From: Chenggangzhangella methanolivorans
GTDB lineage: Bacteria; Pseudomonadota; Alphaproteobacteria; Rhizobiales; Methylopilaceae
NCBI RefSeq assembly: GCF_019797865.1
Contig: NZ_CP081869.1
Coordinates: forward strand, 5,470,501-5,534,500
Length of the DNA: 64,000 nt
Reading direction: 5' to 3'
The notes beneath the pieces are model-generated. The model was not told where the DNA came from. It saw only the letters and a program-made list of their open reading frames with translations, and ran no database searches. This document shows positions 47,807 to 56,088 of the stretch, piece after piece. Made by a program: the position numbers and the translations under genes. How positions within the stretch are numbered: position 1 is the stretch's first letter; each line of letters opens with the position of its first letter.

Positions 47807-48880
47807 TCACACGTTCGACGAGTGGATCGCGTCGACCACCGCGTCGGTGACCTCCTTGGTGTTGGCCGTGCCGCCGACGTCGGGCGTCAGGATGCCTGCG
47901 CCCGTCACCTTCTCGACCGCGCGCATCAGGCGCGCCGCGCCATCCGTCTCGCCGAGGTGGTCGAGCATCTGCGCGGCGGTCCAGAAGCTCGCGACGGGGT
48001 TGGCGATCCCCTTGCCCGTGATGTCGAAGGCAGAACCGTGGATCGGCTCGAACATCGAGGGGAAGCGGCGCTCGGGGTCGATGTTTGCGGTCGGCGCGAC
48101 GCCGAGCGAGCCCGCGAGCGCGCCGGCGAGGTCGGACAGCACGTCGGCGTGGAGGTTGGTGGCCACGATCGTGTCAAGCGACTGGGGTTTGAGCGTCATC
48201 CGCACCGTCATGGCGTCGACCAGCATCTTGTCCCAGGTCACGTCCGGGAACTCCTGCGCGACCTCGGCCGCGATCTCGTCCCACATCACCATGCCGTGGC
48301 GCTGGGCGTTGGATTTCGTCACCACCGTCAGCAGCTTGCGGGGACGCGACTGCGCGAGCTTGAAGGCGTAGCGCATCACGCGGGTGACGCCGACGCGGGT
48401 GAAGATCGCGACCTCTGTGCCGACCTCTTCGGGCAGGCCGCGATGCACCCGCCCGCCGGCGCCGGCGTATTCGCCCTCGGAGTTCTCGCGGATGATCACC
48501 CAGTCGAGGTCGCCGGGGCCGCAATTCCTGAGCGGCGGGGTGATGCCCGGCAGGATCTTGGTCGGGCGGACATTGGCGTATTGGTCAAAACCCTGGCAGA
48601 TCGGCAGCCGCAGGCCCCACAGCGTGATGTGGTCCGGCACGTCCGGCGCGCCGACGGCGCCGAAATAGATCGCGTCGAATTTTTTGAGTGTCGTCAGACC
48701 GTCCGCCGGCATCATCACGCCATGCTTCTTGTAGTGATCCGAGCCCCAGTCGAAGGTCTGGAAGTTGAACGTCACGTCGCCGAGCCGCTTCTCAAGGCTC
48801 TTCAGCACGGTCTCGCCCGCGGCAATGACTTCTGGGCCGATGCCGTCGGCCGGAATGCTGGCGATGGCGTATTCGCGCAT
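47807..48880 (-). CDS. Tartrate dehydrogenase-type enzyme
   Basis: The intact 357-residue protein begins MREYAIASIPADGIGPEVIA. Family motifs are IIRENSEGEYAGAGGRVHRG, RVMRYAFKLAQSRPRKLLTV, VATNLHADVLSDLAGALAGS and FEPIHGSAFDITGKGIANPV. It is a paralogue of the protein encoded at 45368-46449 but differs throughout, so the pair is not a recent duplication. It probably oxidises tartrate or D-malate with NAD. The start at 48880 is the first ATG of the conserved N-terminus. Confidence 0.92.
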   Translation of the reverse strand: MREYAIASIPADGIGPEVIAAGETVLKSLEKRLGDVTFNFQTFDWGSDHYKKHGVMMPADGLTTLKKFDAIYFGAVGAPDVPDHITLWGLRLPICQGFDQYANVRPTKILPGITPPLRNCGPGDLDWVIIRENSEGEYAGAGGRVHRGLPEEVGTEVAIFTRVGVTRVMRYAFKLAQSRPRKLLTVVTKSNAQRHGMVMWDEIAAEVAQEFPDVTWDKMLVDAMTVRMTLKPQSLDTIVATNLHADVLSDLAGALAGSLGVAPTANIDPERRFPSMFEPIHGSAFDITGKGIANPVASFWTAAQMLDHLGETDGAARLMRAVEKVTGAGILTPDVGGTANTKEVTDAVVDAIHSSNV

Positions 48881-49208
48881 GGGGCGTGTCTCCCGAAGGT
48901 CTGGCGCCGGCTCATGACAAGCGGCCCGCGTCCGTTGATTTCGGAGGGAACAATCCGCCTGGTGCGGCCGAAGGGTCCAATGCCGACATGGCGTCGCGTC
49001 ATGCCGAAGCGGCATGGGAAGAGGCATAGCTCCCCGTCTCGCGCCCTCGACGCTCCTCATCCTGAGAAGCCCGCGCAGCGGGCGTCTCGAAGGACGCAGT
49101 CCGCCCATGGAGCGCCCGCCTCGGAACGCGACTGCGTGCTTCGAGACGCCGACCTGCGGCCGGCTCCTCAGCATGAGGATCGAGGGAGGTTCTGAATACA
49201 GGCGGCGC
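48881..49208. repeat. Intergenic region with family D palindrome (49053-49180)
   Basis: CTCCTCATCCTGAGAAGCCC at 49053 and GGCTCCTCAGCATGAGGAT ending at 49180 are inverted partners, with GGCGTCTCGAAGGACGCAGT and ACTGCGTGCTTCGAGACGCC nested between them. The remaining bases (48881-49050) hold no open frame. They should contain the dehydrogenase promoter. Confidence 0.75.
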
Positions 49209-50086
49209 TCAGCCCTTCAGCGACGTCCAGAAGGCCTCCGCCGCGGGCCCGAGCCTCCCCGCCCCGCGAAACAAACGGATTCGACCTCGATCGAGACATC
49301 CATATCCGCCGCAACTGTCAGGCGCCCGTCCCTCAGCGGCTCTTCGGCGAGCGCGAGCGGCAGCCAGGCGAGGCCTTCGCCGGCGCAGGCCATGGAGAGC
49401 AGCGTCGCGCCGAGGTGGCTCGTGAAGGCGATCTCGGCGTCGCGGGAATTGAAGCGCGCCGCCACGATCCGGCCGATGCCGGACTGTTCGGCGTAGGACA
49501 GCAACCGCACTCGCCGCCCCTTTTCGCCGGGCCACGGAAAGCGCGGACGGCCCTCCCCGTCGGGCGAAGACACGGGAAGGATGCGGTCTCGCCCCACAAC
49601 CACGCTCGGGAAGCGGTTGGCCTCGAACAGTTCCGGCAGTTCCGGATCGTGGTGGCAGAGCAGGAACTCGGCGTCGCCGCGCCGCATCACCTGCTCGCAC
49701 GCCGCCATGTTGTCGGAGATCAGCCGGATCGAGCCGAGGCCAGGCGCGGCCGTCCGCACCCATCCCGGAAAGAACGTGAAGGACAGAGCGTGGGTGCAGC
49801 AGAAGCGCACGGCGTGGGCCTCGCGGCCGGAAATGGCCTTCACCTCGCGCTTCACGTCGTGGATGCGCCGGACGATCTCGCCCGCATGGGCGAGCACGTG
49901 CGCGCCCGCGGGCGTCAGCGACACGCCGCGCGGCCCGCGCTCGAACATGTCGGCGCCGATCCAGTTCTCGAAGGACTTTATGCGGCGGCTGAACGCGGGC
50001 TGCGTGACGTTCCGGGCGTCGGCGGCGCGCGAGAAATTTCGCGCTTCGGCGAGGGCGAGGAAGTCTTCGAGCCAGACGAGTTCCAT
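49209..50086 (-). CDS. LysR-family regulator of the tartrate region (frame break near end)
   Basis: The N-terminus MELVWLEDFLALAEARNFSR and NVTQPAFSRRIKSFENWIGA form the LysR winged HTH. The effector domain follows (FTFFPGWVRTAAPGLGSIRL, FLLCHHDPELPELFEANRFP). As read, the frame diverges after SVCFAGRG near 49275; the neighbouring frame supplies RLGPAAEAFWTSLKG to a stop at 49209. About 293 residues. It is divergent from tarD across 247 bp and probably controls tarD and perhaps the dehydrogenase genes. Confidence 0.9.
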
Positions 50087-50114
50087 CGATCGACACCGTC
50101 TCCGCCGCCACCGC

Positions 50115-50214
50115 CGTCATGCCCGCGCTTTCGCGCGGGTATCCACGACTTCCTTTTGCATCGGCCGAGCTCGACGCCCAAGTCGTGGATACCCGGCTTC
50201 GCCGGGCATGACGG
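50115..50214. repeat. REP-like palindrome, family C
   Basis: CGTCATGCCCGCG...GGGTATCCACGACTT and AAGTCGTGGATACCCGG...GGCATGACGG are inverted arms around about 30 bases. It lies between the divergent lysR and tarD genes, so the promoters must fit in the remaining 120 bases before tarD. Confidence 0.85.
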
Positions 50215-50333
50215 CCGAGGTGTAGCACGCCTCCGGCGCTATGCGCATCCGGCATCGATTCTTCAGGCATCAGCATTGGAGTTCGAGCGCGGACCCATGC
50301 CAAACCCGACGTCGAAACACGAAGGAGCATGCC

Positions 50334-51497
50334 ATGCGCATCGTCGACGTCCGCGAGGTCACCAAGCCGATCTCCTCGCCCATCCGCAACGCCTATATCG
50401 ACTTCTCGAAGATGACCTCGAGCCTCGTGGCCGTGGTCACGGACGTGGTGCGGGACGGCGAGCCGGTCGTCGGCTACGGCTTCAATTCGAACGGCCGCTA
50501 CGGCCAGGGCGGCCTGATCCGCGAACGCTTCGCCGACCGCCTCACCGGGGCCGATCCGAAGTCGCTGCTGAACGAGGCCGGCGACAACATCGACCCGGAC
50601 AAGTGCTGGGCCGCGATGATGACCAACGAGAAGCCGGGCGGCCACGGCGAGCGCTCGGTGGCGGTCGGCACGCTCGACATGGCGATCTGGGACGCGGTGG
50701 CGAAGATCGCAGGCAAGCCGCTGTTCCGGCTGCTCGCCGAACGTCACGGCTTGCAGGCGAATCCCAAGGTCTTCGTCTACGCCGCGGGCGGCTACTACTA
50801 CCCGGGCAAGGACGACACGCAGCTTCGCGGCGAAATGCGCGGCTATCTCGACCGCGGCTACAAGGTCGTGAAGATGAAGATCGGCGGCGCGTCTCTGCCT
50901 GAGGACTGTCGCCGCATCGAGGCGGTGCTGGCCGAGATCGGCTCGGACGCGCAGCTCGCCGTCGACGCCAACGGCCGCTTCGACCTCGAGACCGGGATCG
51001 CGTACGCCAAGGCGCTGCGGGAGTATCCGCTGTTCTGGTACGAGGAGATCGGCGACCCGCTCGACTACCAGCTGCAGGCAGCCCTCGCAGAGTTCTATCC
51101 CGGCCCGATGGCGACGGGCGAGAACCTGTTCTCCCATCAGGACGCGCGCAACCTGCTGCGCTACGGCGGCATGCGGCCGGACCGCGACTGGCTGCAGTTC
51201 GACTGCGCGCTCTCCTACGGCCTGTGCGAATACCAGCGCACGCTCGAGGCGCTTAAAGTGGCCGGGTGGTCGTGGAGCCGCTGCATCCCGCATGGCGGCC
51301 ACCAGATGTCGCTCAACATCGCGGCCGGGCTCGGGCTCGGCGGCAACGAGAGCTATCCCGACCTCTTCCAGCCCTATGGCGGCTTCCCGGACACCGTGCG
51401 GGTCGAGAACAGCTATGTGACGATGCCGGAGCTTCCGGGCATCGGCTTCGAGGGCAAGTCCGACCTCATCAAGGTCATGCGCGAACTCGCCAGCTGA
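50334..51497 (+). CDS. tarD: D-tartrate dehydratase (enolase superfamily)
   Basis: The intact 387-residue enzyme would dehydrate D-tartrate to oxaloacetate. MRIVDVREVTKPISSPIRNA and GFNSNGRYGQGGLIRERFAD match the N-terminal capping domain of TarD. The barrel has KMKIGG (the Lys pair), metal ligands in VDANGR, WYEEIGDPLDY and TGENLFSHQDARN, and CIPHGGHQMSLNIAAGLGLG. The family is best known from Bradyrhizobium. AAGGAGCATGCC precedes the ATG at 50334. With the two dehydrogenase-type genes and the Bug protein it marks a tartrate-use locus. Confidence 0.95.
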   Translation: MRIVDVREVTKPISSPIRNAYIDFSKMTSSLVAVVTDVVRDGEPVVGYGFNSNGRYGQGGLIRERFADRLTGADPKSLLNEAGDNIDPDKCWAAMMTNEKPGGHGERSVAVGTLDMAIWDAVAKIAGKPLFRLLAERHGLQANPKVFVYAAGGYYYPGKDDTQLRGEMRGYLDRGYKVVKMKIGGASLPEDCRRIEAVLAEIGSDAQLAVDANGRFDLETGIAYAKALREYPLFWYEEIGDPLDYQLQAALAEFYPGPMATGENLFSHQDARNLLRYGGMRPDRDWLQFDCALSYGLCEYQRTLEALKVAGWSWSRCIPHGGHQMSLNIAAGLGLGGNESYPDLFQPYGGFPDTVRVENSYVTMPELPGIGFEGKSDLIKVMRELAS

Positions 51498-51555
51498 GAC
51501 CGCCGATCCTCCCCGTCACGCCGGCTCTTCGGGCGGCATGACGGCGGAGGCTCTC

Positions 51556-52689
51556 TCACTTCGCCGCCTTCTCCCGGTCGATCAGCGCCTGCTTGCGCTC
51601 CGCGCCCCAGCGATAGCCGGAGAGGCCGCCGTCGGCCCGCACCACGCGGTGGCAGGGGATCGCCACCGCGATCATGTTGGCGCCGCAGGCCATGCCGACC
51701 GCGCGCGCCGCTTTAGGTTCGCCCATGCGCCGCGCGAGCTCGGCGTAGCTGACCGTCTCGCCCATCGGAACGTCGCGCAAAGCTGTCCAGACCCGCTGCT
51801 GGAACGCGGTGCCGCGAATGTCGAGCGGCAGGTCGAGCCCCACGCCCGGCGCCTCCACGAAGCCGATCACCTGCGCGACCAGCGCTTCGAACGCGGGCTC
51901 GCCGCCGATCAGCTCCGCTTTCGGAAACCGGTCCTGCAGCGCGCGGGCGAGCGCATCCGGATCGTCGCCGAGCAGGATGGCGCAGACGCCCCGCTGGCTT
52001 GCCGCGACGAGAATGGAGCCCAGCGAACACTCGGCGATCGCGAAGCGGATCTCTGCGTCGCGGCCGCCGTCGCGATAGGCGCCGGGCGTCATGCCAAGCA
52101 TCCGGTCGGCGCTCTCGTAAAACCGGCCGTTCGAGTTGAAGCCGGAGGCGTAGATGGTCGAGGTGACGTTCTCCTGCGCCTTCCCTAGGTTCTCCCGCAC
52201 CCTGCCCGCCCGCACAGCGTCGGCATAGGCCTTCGGGGTCAGCCCCGTCGCCGCCTTGAAGGCGCGGTGGAAGTGAAAGGCGCTCAAGCCGGCGGCCTCC
52301 GCCAGTCGGTCGAGCGTCGGCGGCTCGTCCGCCTGTTCGATCATCCGGCAGGCGCGCGCGATCTTGTCGGCGTGACGCCCGCCTGCCTCCTTCGGCCGGC
52401 AGCGCTTGCAGGCGCGAAAACCCGCGGCCTCGGCGGCTTCGGTCGTGGCGTGGAAGGCGACGTTCTCGCGCTTGGCCCGCCGCGAGGCGCAGGATGGGCG
52501 GCAATAGACGCCGGTCGTGCGCACCGAATAGACGAAGCGGCCGTCCTGGGCCGCGTCGCGCTCGACGACCGCGCGCCAGCGCGGGTCGCTCTCGGCCGGA
52601 TCGATCGTGGAGGCGGGGTCGGCGGTCATTGTCTCAGCATGCATCTTCTCGGCGTACATGGCGTCTCTCCTTGCCGGATCGAAGGTCAT
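51556..52689 (-). CDS. ada: Ada: AraC-type activator and methylated-DNA-protein cysteine methyltransferase
   Basis: The N-terminal Ada zinc domain has YCRPSCASRRAKRENVAFHA and FRACKRCRP, whose cysteine accepts methyl groups from phosphotriesters. An AraC HTH follows (LDRLAEAAGLSAFHFHRAFK). The C-terminal O6-methylguanine methyltransferase domain has IPCHRVVRADGGLSGYRWG with the acceptor Cys. The 377-residue layout is that of full-length Ada. The ATG at 52689 gives MTFDPARRDAMYAEK; it should autoregulate in response to alkylation damage. Confidence 0.95.
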   Translation of the reverse strand: MTFDPARRDAMYAEKMHAETMTADPASTIDPAESDPRWRAVVERDAAQDGRFVYSVRTTGVYCRPSCASRRAKRENVAFHATTEAAEAAGFRACKRCRPKEAGGRHADKIARACRMIEQADEPPTLDRLAEAAGLSAFHFHRAFKAATGLTPKAYADAVRAGRVRENLGKAQENVTSTIYASGFNSNGRFYESADRMLGMTPGAYRDGGRDAEIRFAIAECSLGSILVAASQRGVCAILLGDDPDALARALQDRFPKAELIGGEPAFEALVAQVIGFVEAPGVGLDLPLDIRGTAFQQRVWTALRDVPMGETVSYAELARRMGEPKAARAVGMACGANMIAVAIPCHRVVRADGGLSGYRWGAERKQALIDREKAAK

Positions 52690-52826
52690 GGCGCTGAGAT
52701 AACCGCGGCCGCCCGGCCGCGCGCTCCGCGGCTTGCGGCGCAATCGAAAGAGTTCCGGCGCAAGAATCGGAGCGCCGAGAGCGCCGTTCGGGCGATGATC
52801 GGAAGAGGAAACGGGAGGGAGCAGCG

Positions 52827-53270
52827 ATGCGCAGTTTAGGACGAGGGTTCGCTTTCGCGCTGTCCGCGACGCTTGCGTCGCCGGTCCTCGCGCAGAACCC
52901 GGCCGTGCCGGACGGTCTCTACGAGGTCGAATACCGCCTCGACCTGCCGCATCTCGAGAACCACGACGTCCAGACCCGAAAGGTCTGCCTGAAGGACGTC
53001 GGCGGCGGCTCGGCTTTTCCGGTGCTGAGCGCCAACAATCCGCTGGCCGCCTGCCCCGCCGACAAACTGAAGCGCGAAGGCGCGGACGTCTCGTTCGAGA
53101 TCCGCTGCCCCGGCGGCGGCGCGGCGCGCGGGCTCGCGCTCTATTCGATCATGGCCGACCGGTTCCAGGGCTCGATCGCCATGACCATGGGCGGCAAGAA
53201 CATGACGATGACCGAGGTCCAGCGCGGCAAGCGCGTCGGCGACTGCGAGGCCGCGGCTCCGACGAACTGA
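52827..53270 (+). CDS. DUF3617 domain-containing secreted protein
   Basis: The 147-residue protein has a signal peptide (MRSLGRGFAFALSATLASPV, cleaved near LAQ) and the DUF3617 pattern: DGLYEVEYRLDLPHLENHDV, RKVCLKDV, and the ending GDCEAAAP. Two disulfides are likely among the four mature cysteines (including KVCLKD, AACPADK and RCPGG). The function of the family is unknown. GGGAGGGAG precedes the ATG. It stands alone between divergent ada and convergent hupE. Confidence 0.9.
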   Translation: MRSLGRGFAFALSATLASPVLAQNPAVPDGLYEVEYRLDLPHLENHDVQTRKVCLKDVGGGSAFPVLSANNPLAACPADKLKREGADVSFEIRCPGGGAARGLALYSIMADRFQGSIAMTMGGKNMTMTEVQRGKRVGDCEAAAPTN

Positions 53271-53304
53271 GGGCCGCGCGCCGAACGCGCGGCCCCCGGA
53301 CGTT

Positions 53305-53904
53305 TCAAAGCGCGCCCGCGAGGATCGCGACGCCCGCAAGCGCCGCGAGGCCGCCCGCCGCGCGGGTGACGAGCGGCCCCTGCGCCTCGCCGATCCGGCC
53401 AATCAGCGCGCCGAAGCCGACGCCGGCCGCATGGAGCGCGGCGGTCGCGAGCATGAAGCCAGCCGCATAGGCCGCGCCGCCTCCGGTCTCAGGCGCCTCG
53501 GCGCCGTGCGCGTAGCCGTGGAACGTCGCGAAGACGCCGACTGCGGCCATCGCGACGGCGACCGGCGCCTTGAGGCCGAACGCGACCGCCGCGCCGAGCG
53601 CGACGATCGAGAGCGCGATGCCGGTCTCGACGAACGGCACCTCGATGCCCGCCATGCCGAGGCCGCCGCCTGCAGCCATCACGACCACGAAGGTCGCGGG
53701 CACGAGCCAGAGCGCGCGGCCGCCGAGCTGGTAGGCGAAGACGCCGACCATCACCATGGCGAGCACATGGTCGAGGCCGCCGACCGGATGGCCGAGACCC
53801 GCCATGAAGCCCACGGCCTCGCCGTGGCCGGGATGGGCGAAGGCGGCGGTCGGGACGAGAAGGGCGGAGGCCGCAAGGAGCGGGCGGAGAGTGCGGAAGC
53901 TCAT
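53305..53904 (-). CDS. HupE/UreJ-family nickel permease
   Basis: The 199-residue membrane protein has a signal-like first helix and about six more helices. The family motif HPVGGLDHVLAMVMVG (residues ~38-53) supplies the His and Asp thought to bind nickel, and FHGYAHGAEAPE repeats this further along. HupE/UreJ proteins bring nickel (or cobalt) into the cell for hydrogenase or urease. Here the gene is 12 bp downstream of the His-rich protein gene and follows the ureohydrolase gene, so nickel supply to that enzyme is the likely role. Confidence 0.9.
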   Translation of the reverse strand: MSFRTLRPLLAASALLVPTAAFAHPGHGEAVGFMAGLGHPVGGLDHVLAMVMVGVFAYQLGGRALWLVPATFVVVMAAGGGLGMAGIEVPFVETGIALSIVALGAAVAFGLKAPVAVAMAAVGVFATFHGYAHGAEAPETGGGAAYAAGFMLATAALHAAGVGFGALIGRIGEAQGPLVTRAAGGLAALAGVAILAGAL

Positions 53905-53916
53905 GGGTCTATCCCT

Positions 53917-54438
53917 TCAGCTCTTCGAGGTTTCAAAGAAGGAGGCTTCGCTGCGGTCGGCGAGCGACTTGGCGGACGCGAGATCAAGCCGCTGGATCGC
54001 CTGCCCGTCGTGGAACAGGAAGGCGAGGCGCCGGCGGCGGGAGGTCATCTTGGCGGGCAGCGGATCGTAGCGCACGCCCGCGCCGCCGAGGAGCGGCGCG
54101 ACCGCGCCGACGTCGACGAGGTCCTCGGTCTCGACCCGCAGGAGGTGAAGGCGCTTGCCCGAGCCGTCCTCGCCCACAAACGGCACGCCCGCGACGCGCA
54201 GGAAGCTCGTCACGTCGGAAGCGTGCATGAAGGCCTCGACGAAGGCCGCCTCGACGAGGTCGAGGTCGGTCTTGCGCGGATCCACGTCCGGATGAGCGTG
54301 TCCGTGCGGCAGATGCGGCGTCTGCCACTGCACGGATTTCGCGGCTGGCTGGTTGTGGCCGTGGCCGTGAGAGTGCGAATGGCTGTGGCTATGCCCGCCG
54401 CCGCTATGGTCGTGATGGTGATCGTGGCCGTTGTGCAT
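53917..54438 (-). CDS. Histidine-rich protein, candidate nickel chaperone or store
   Basis: The 173-residue protein starts MHNGHDHHHDHSGGGHSHSH and has about 17 histidines in its first 50 residues, followed by a folded-looking part: DLDLVEAAFVEAFMHASDVT, KRLHLLRVETEDLVDVGAVA and RRRLAFLFHDGQAIQRLDLA. The tail resembles the metal-storing ends of HypB, UreE and SlyD, but the rest matches none of these that I recognise. It lies between gdmH and the HupE-like gene. I infer that it binds nickel for the hydrolase; the fold is unknown to me. Confidence 0.7.
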   Translation of the reverse strand: MHNGHDHHHDHSGGGHSHSHSHSHGHGHNQPAAKSVQWQTPHLPHGHAHPDVDPRKTDLDLVEAAFVEAFMHASDVTSFLRVAGVPFVGEDGSGKRLHLLRVETEDLVDVGAVAPLLGGAGVRYDPLPAKMTSRRRRLAFLFHDGQAIQRLDLASAKSLADRSEASFFETSKS

Positions 54439-54470
54439 GGCTCAGATCCTCCCTCGGACGAGCGCAAGCG

Positions 54471-54602
54471 CGTGCTTCGAGACGGCGCTTCGCGCCTCCT
54501 CAGCATGAGGAGGGACGAGACCTCCGTCACGCGTGCTTCCGCAATTCTCCACGTCCCTCATGCTGAGGAGCCCGGCGCAGCCGGGCGTCTCGAAGCACGC
54601 AG
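54471..54602. repeat. REP-like palindrome, family D
   Basis: CGTGCTTCGAGACGGC at 54471 and CGTCTCGAAGCACGC ending at 54601 are inverted arms with CTCAGCATGAGGA and TCATGCTGAGGAG between. It lies between gdmH and the His-rich gene and could lower expression of the two distal genes. Confidence 0.85.
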
Positions 54603-54620
54603 TCGATCTCCGCGCGCGCA

Positions 54621-55826
54621 TCAGAACGTCACCGGCTTGTCGATGATCGACTTGTGCTTGCCGAGAGTGCCGTTCGACACCATCGAGCCGAGCGCCTCGA
54701 CGATCACGCGGGTGCCGAACAGCGCCGTGATGTCCGATGTGTCGTAGGGCGGCGAGACCTCCACGACCTCGAGGCCGCAGATGCCCGGCGCGGTGACGAG
54801 GCCGAGGATCTTGAGCGCCTCGCGCGGCAGGAAGCCGCCCGGCTCCGGCCAGCCGGTGCCCGGCACGAAGCCGCAGTCGATCGAGTCCACGTCGAACGAG
54901 ATGTAGACCGCGTCGGCGTCCTTCCAGGCGAGCTCCAGCGCGATCTCGGCGGTCTTTTCCAGGCCGAACTTCTCGATGTCCTCGATCGTCAGCACGTTGG
55001 TGTCGCGCCGACGCGCCTCGGAGACGCCGTAGCGCGGCACCTGCCAGCCGCCGATGCCGAGCTGCACGAGGTTTTTCGGCGAAACGTTCGGCAGATTGGT
55101 CGCCCAGAACCACGGCGTGGTGTGCATCCGCTCGTCGAGATCCTTCTCCTGGATGTCGATGTGGCGGTCGAAGTGGATGATGCCGATGCGCTTCGACGTG
55201 CATTCGGCGATGCCGCGCACGCAGGGGAAGCCGATCGAATGGTCGCCGCCGATCATGATCGGCAGCGCGCCCGACGAGGCGACATGGGAGACGCCGCGGG
55301 TGATCTGGTCGAACGACTTCTCGAGGTTGGCGGGGATCGTGAACACGTCGCCGGCGTCGCAGAGCGTCATCTGCTCGCGGAGATCGACGCCGAGCTCGTA
55401 ATTGTAGGGCGTGTAGAGCGCCGAGATGCGCCGCACGCCCTGCGGCCCGAAGCGGGTGCCGGGGCGATAGGTGGTGCCGGAGTCGAACGGGATGCCGAGC
55501 ACCGCGGCGTCGTATTTGCCGACGTCGCGCACGTTCTCGACGTAAGGCGCCTTCATGAAGGTGTTGATGCCGGCGAAATGCGGAAGCTCGCCGCGCGCGA
55601 AGGTCGGAATCGACTTGTCGGTGATCGAGTCGGCGCCGGGCAGGCCCATGTCGAGCGCCCATTGCTGCTCTTTCCGCCACATGGTCTCGGGCAGGCGGCT
55701 CTCGGCGTCGAGCGCCTTCCAGCCTTGGGTCTCCATCTTCGAGAAATCGGGATGGTGGCGACGCAGACGCTCGCGCGAGGGCGCAAGACCTGCCGCGCGG
55801 CCGCGGCTGGCGCGTGACGGGATCAT
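54621..55826 (-). CDS. gdmH: Ureohydrolase, probable nickel-dependent guanidine hydrolase
   Basis: The 401-residue arginase-superfamily enzyme has an N-terminal extension of about 90 residues before the core. Metal ligands are in GGDHS (193-197), DRHID (220-224) and DVDSID (312-317). It differs from agmatinase in DRHID for the usual DAHxD, and in PGTGWPEPGG (322-331), where Trp replaces the usual Thr. These features, the long N-terminus, the guanidine-I riboswitch, the ABC importer and the nickel genes all point to guanidine hydrolysis to urea and ammonia, as in cyanobacterial GdmH. An agmatinase-like activity is the alternative. The ATG at 55826 has AGGAG 8 bases upstream. Confidence 0.85.
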   Translation of the reverse strand: MIPSRASRGRAAGLAPSRERLRRHHPDFSKMETQGWKALDAESRLPETMWRKEQQWALDMGLPGADSITDKSIPTFARGELPHFAGINTFMKAPYVENVRDVGKYDAAVLGIPFDSGTTYRPGTRFGPQGVRRISALYTPYNYELGVDLREQMTLCDAGDVFTIPANLEKSFDQITRGVSHVASSGALPIMIGGDHSIGFPCVRGIAECTSKRIGIIHFDRHIDIQEKDLDERMHTTPWFWATNLPNVSPKNLVQLGIGGWQVPRYGVSEARRRDTNVLTIEDIEKFGLEKTAEIALELAWKDADAVYISFDVDSIDCGFVPGTGWPEPGGFLPREALKILGLVTAPGICGLEVVEVSPPYDTSDITALFGTRVIVEALGSMVSNGTLGKHKSIIDKPVTF

Positions 55827-55933
55827 TCGGCTTCTCCTTGGGTAAGGCTGGCCGTCTTCCCGAGCCAATTCGGGAACGTCATCAGCGGGTAGAACTTGTG
55901 ATGAGGCGTCGTCCCAACAGGCGCCGGGACCAT
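55823..55933 (-). CDS. Possible 36-residue leader or remnant frame overlapping the gdmH start
   Basis: The frame begins MVPAPVGTTPHHKFYPLMTF at 55933 and ends LTQGEAE, with its TGA overlapping the gdmH ATG (ATGA). The gdmH ribosome site lies inside it. No clear ribosome site precedes its own ATG, and a family A palindrome begins 23 bp upstream. It could be a coupled small protein, or the 3' end of an older gene truncated by the repeat. Confidence 0.4.
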   Translation of the reverse strand: MVPAPVGTTPHHKFYPLMTFPNWLGKTASLTQGEAE

Positions 55934-55955
55934 GCGCGGGAAACGCCGCGCCCTT

Positions 55956-56068
55956 GTCCCGGACTTGATCCGGGACCCAGAACCGATGCGGCTCCCAAAG
56001 AGAGAGCGGCGCTCGAAGCGCGTTTCCGGATACGCTGTCGGTTCTGGGTCCCGGATCAAGTCCGGGAC
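55956..56068. repeat. REP-like palindrome, family A
   Basis: The 25-base arm beginning GTCCCGGACTTGATCCGGG at 55956-55980 is matched by its exact inverse at 56044-56068. The same arms occur at 13069-13170. It lies between the importer ATPase gene and gdmH. Confidence 0.85.
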
Positions 56069-56088
56069 GAGGGGCGCGAGCCGCATGC

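Noticed and set aside
53917..54438. UreE urease accessory protein
   Set aside because: The His-rich end and the neighbouring nickel permease suggested UreE, but the His tail is N-terminal rather than C-terminal and the core does not match the UreE fold as I know it.
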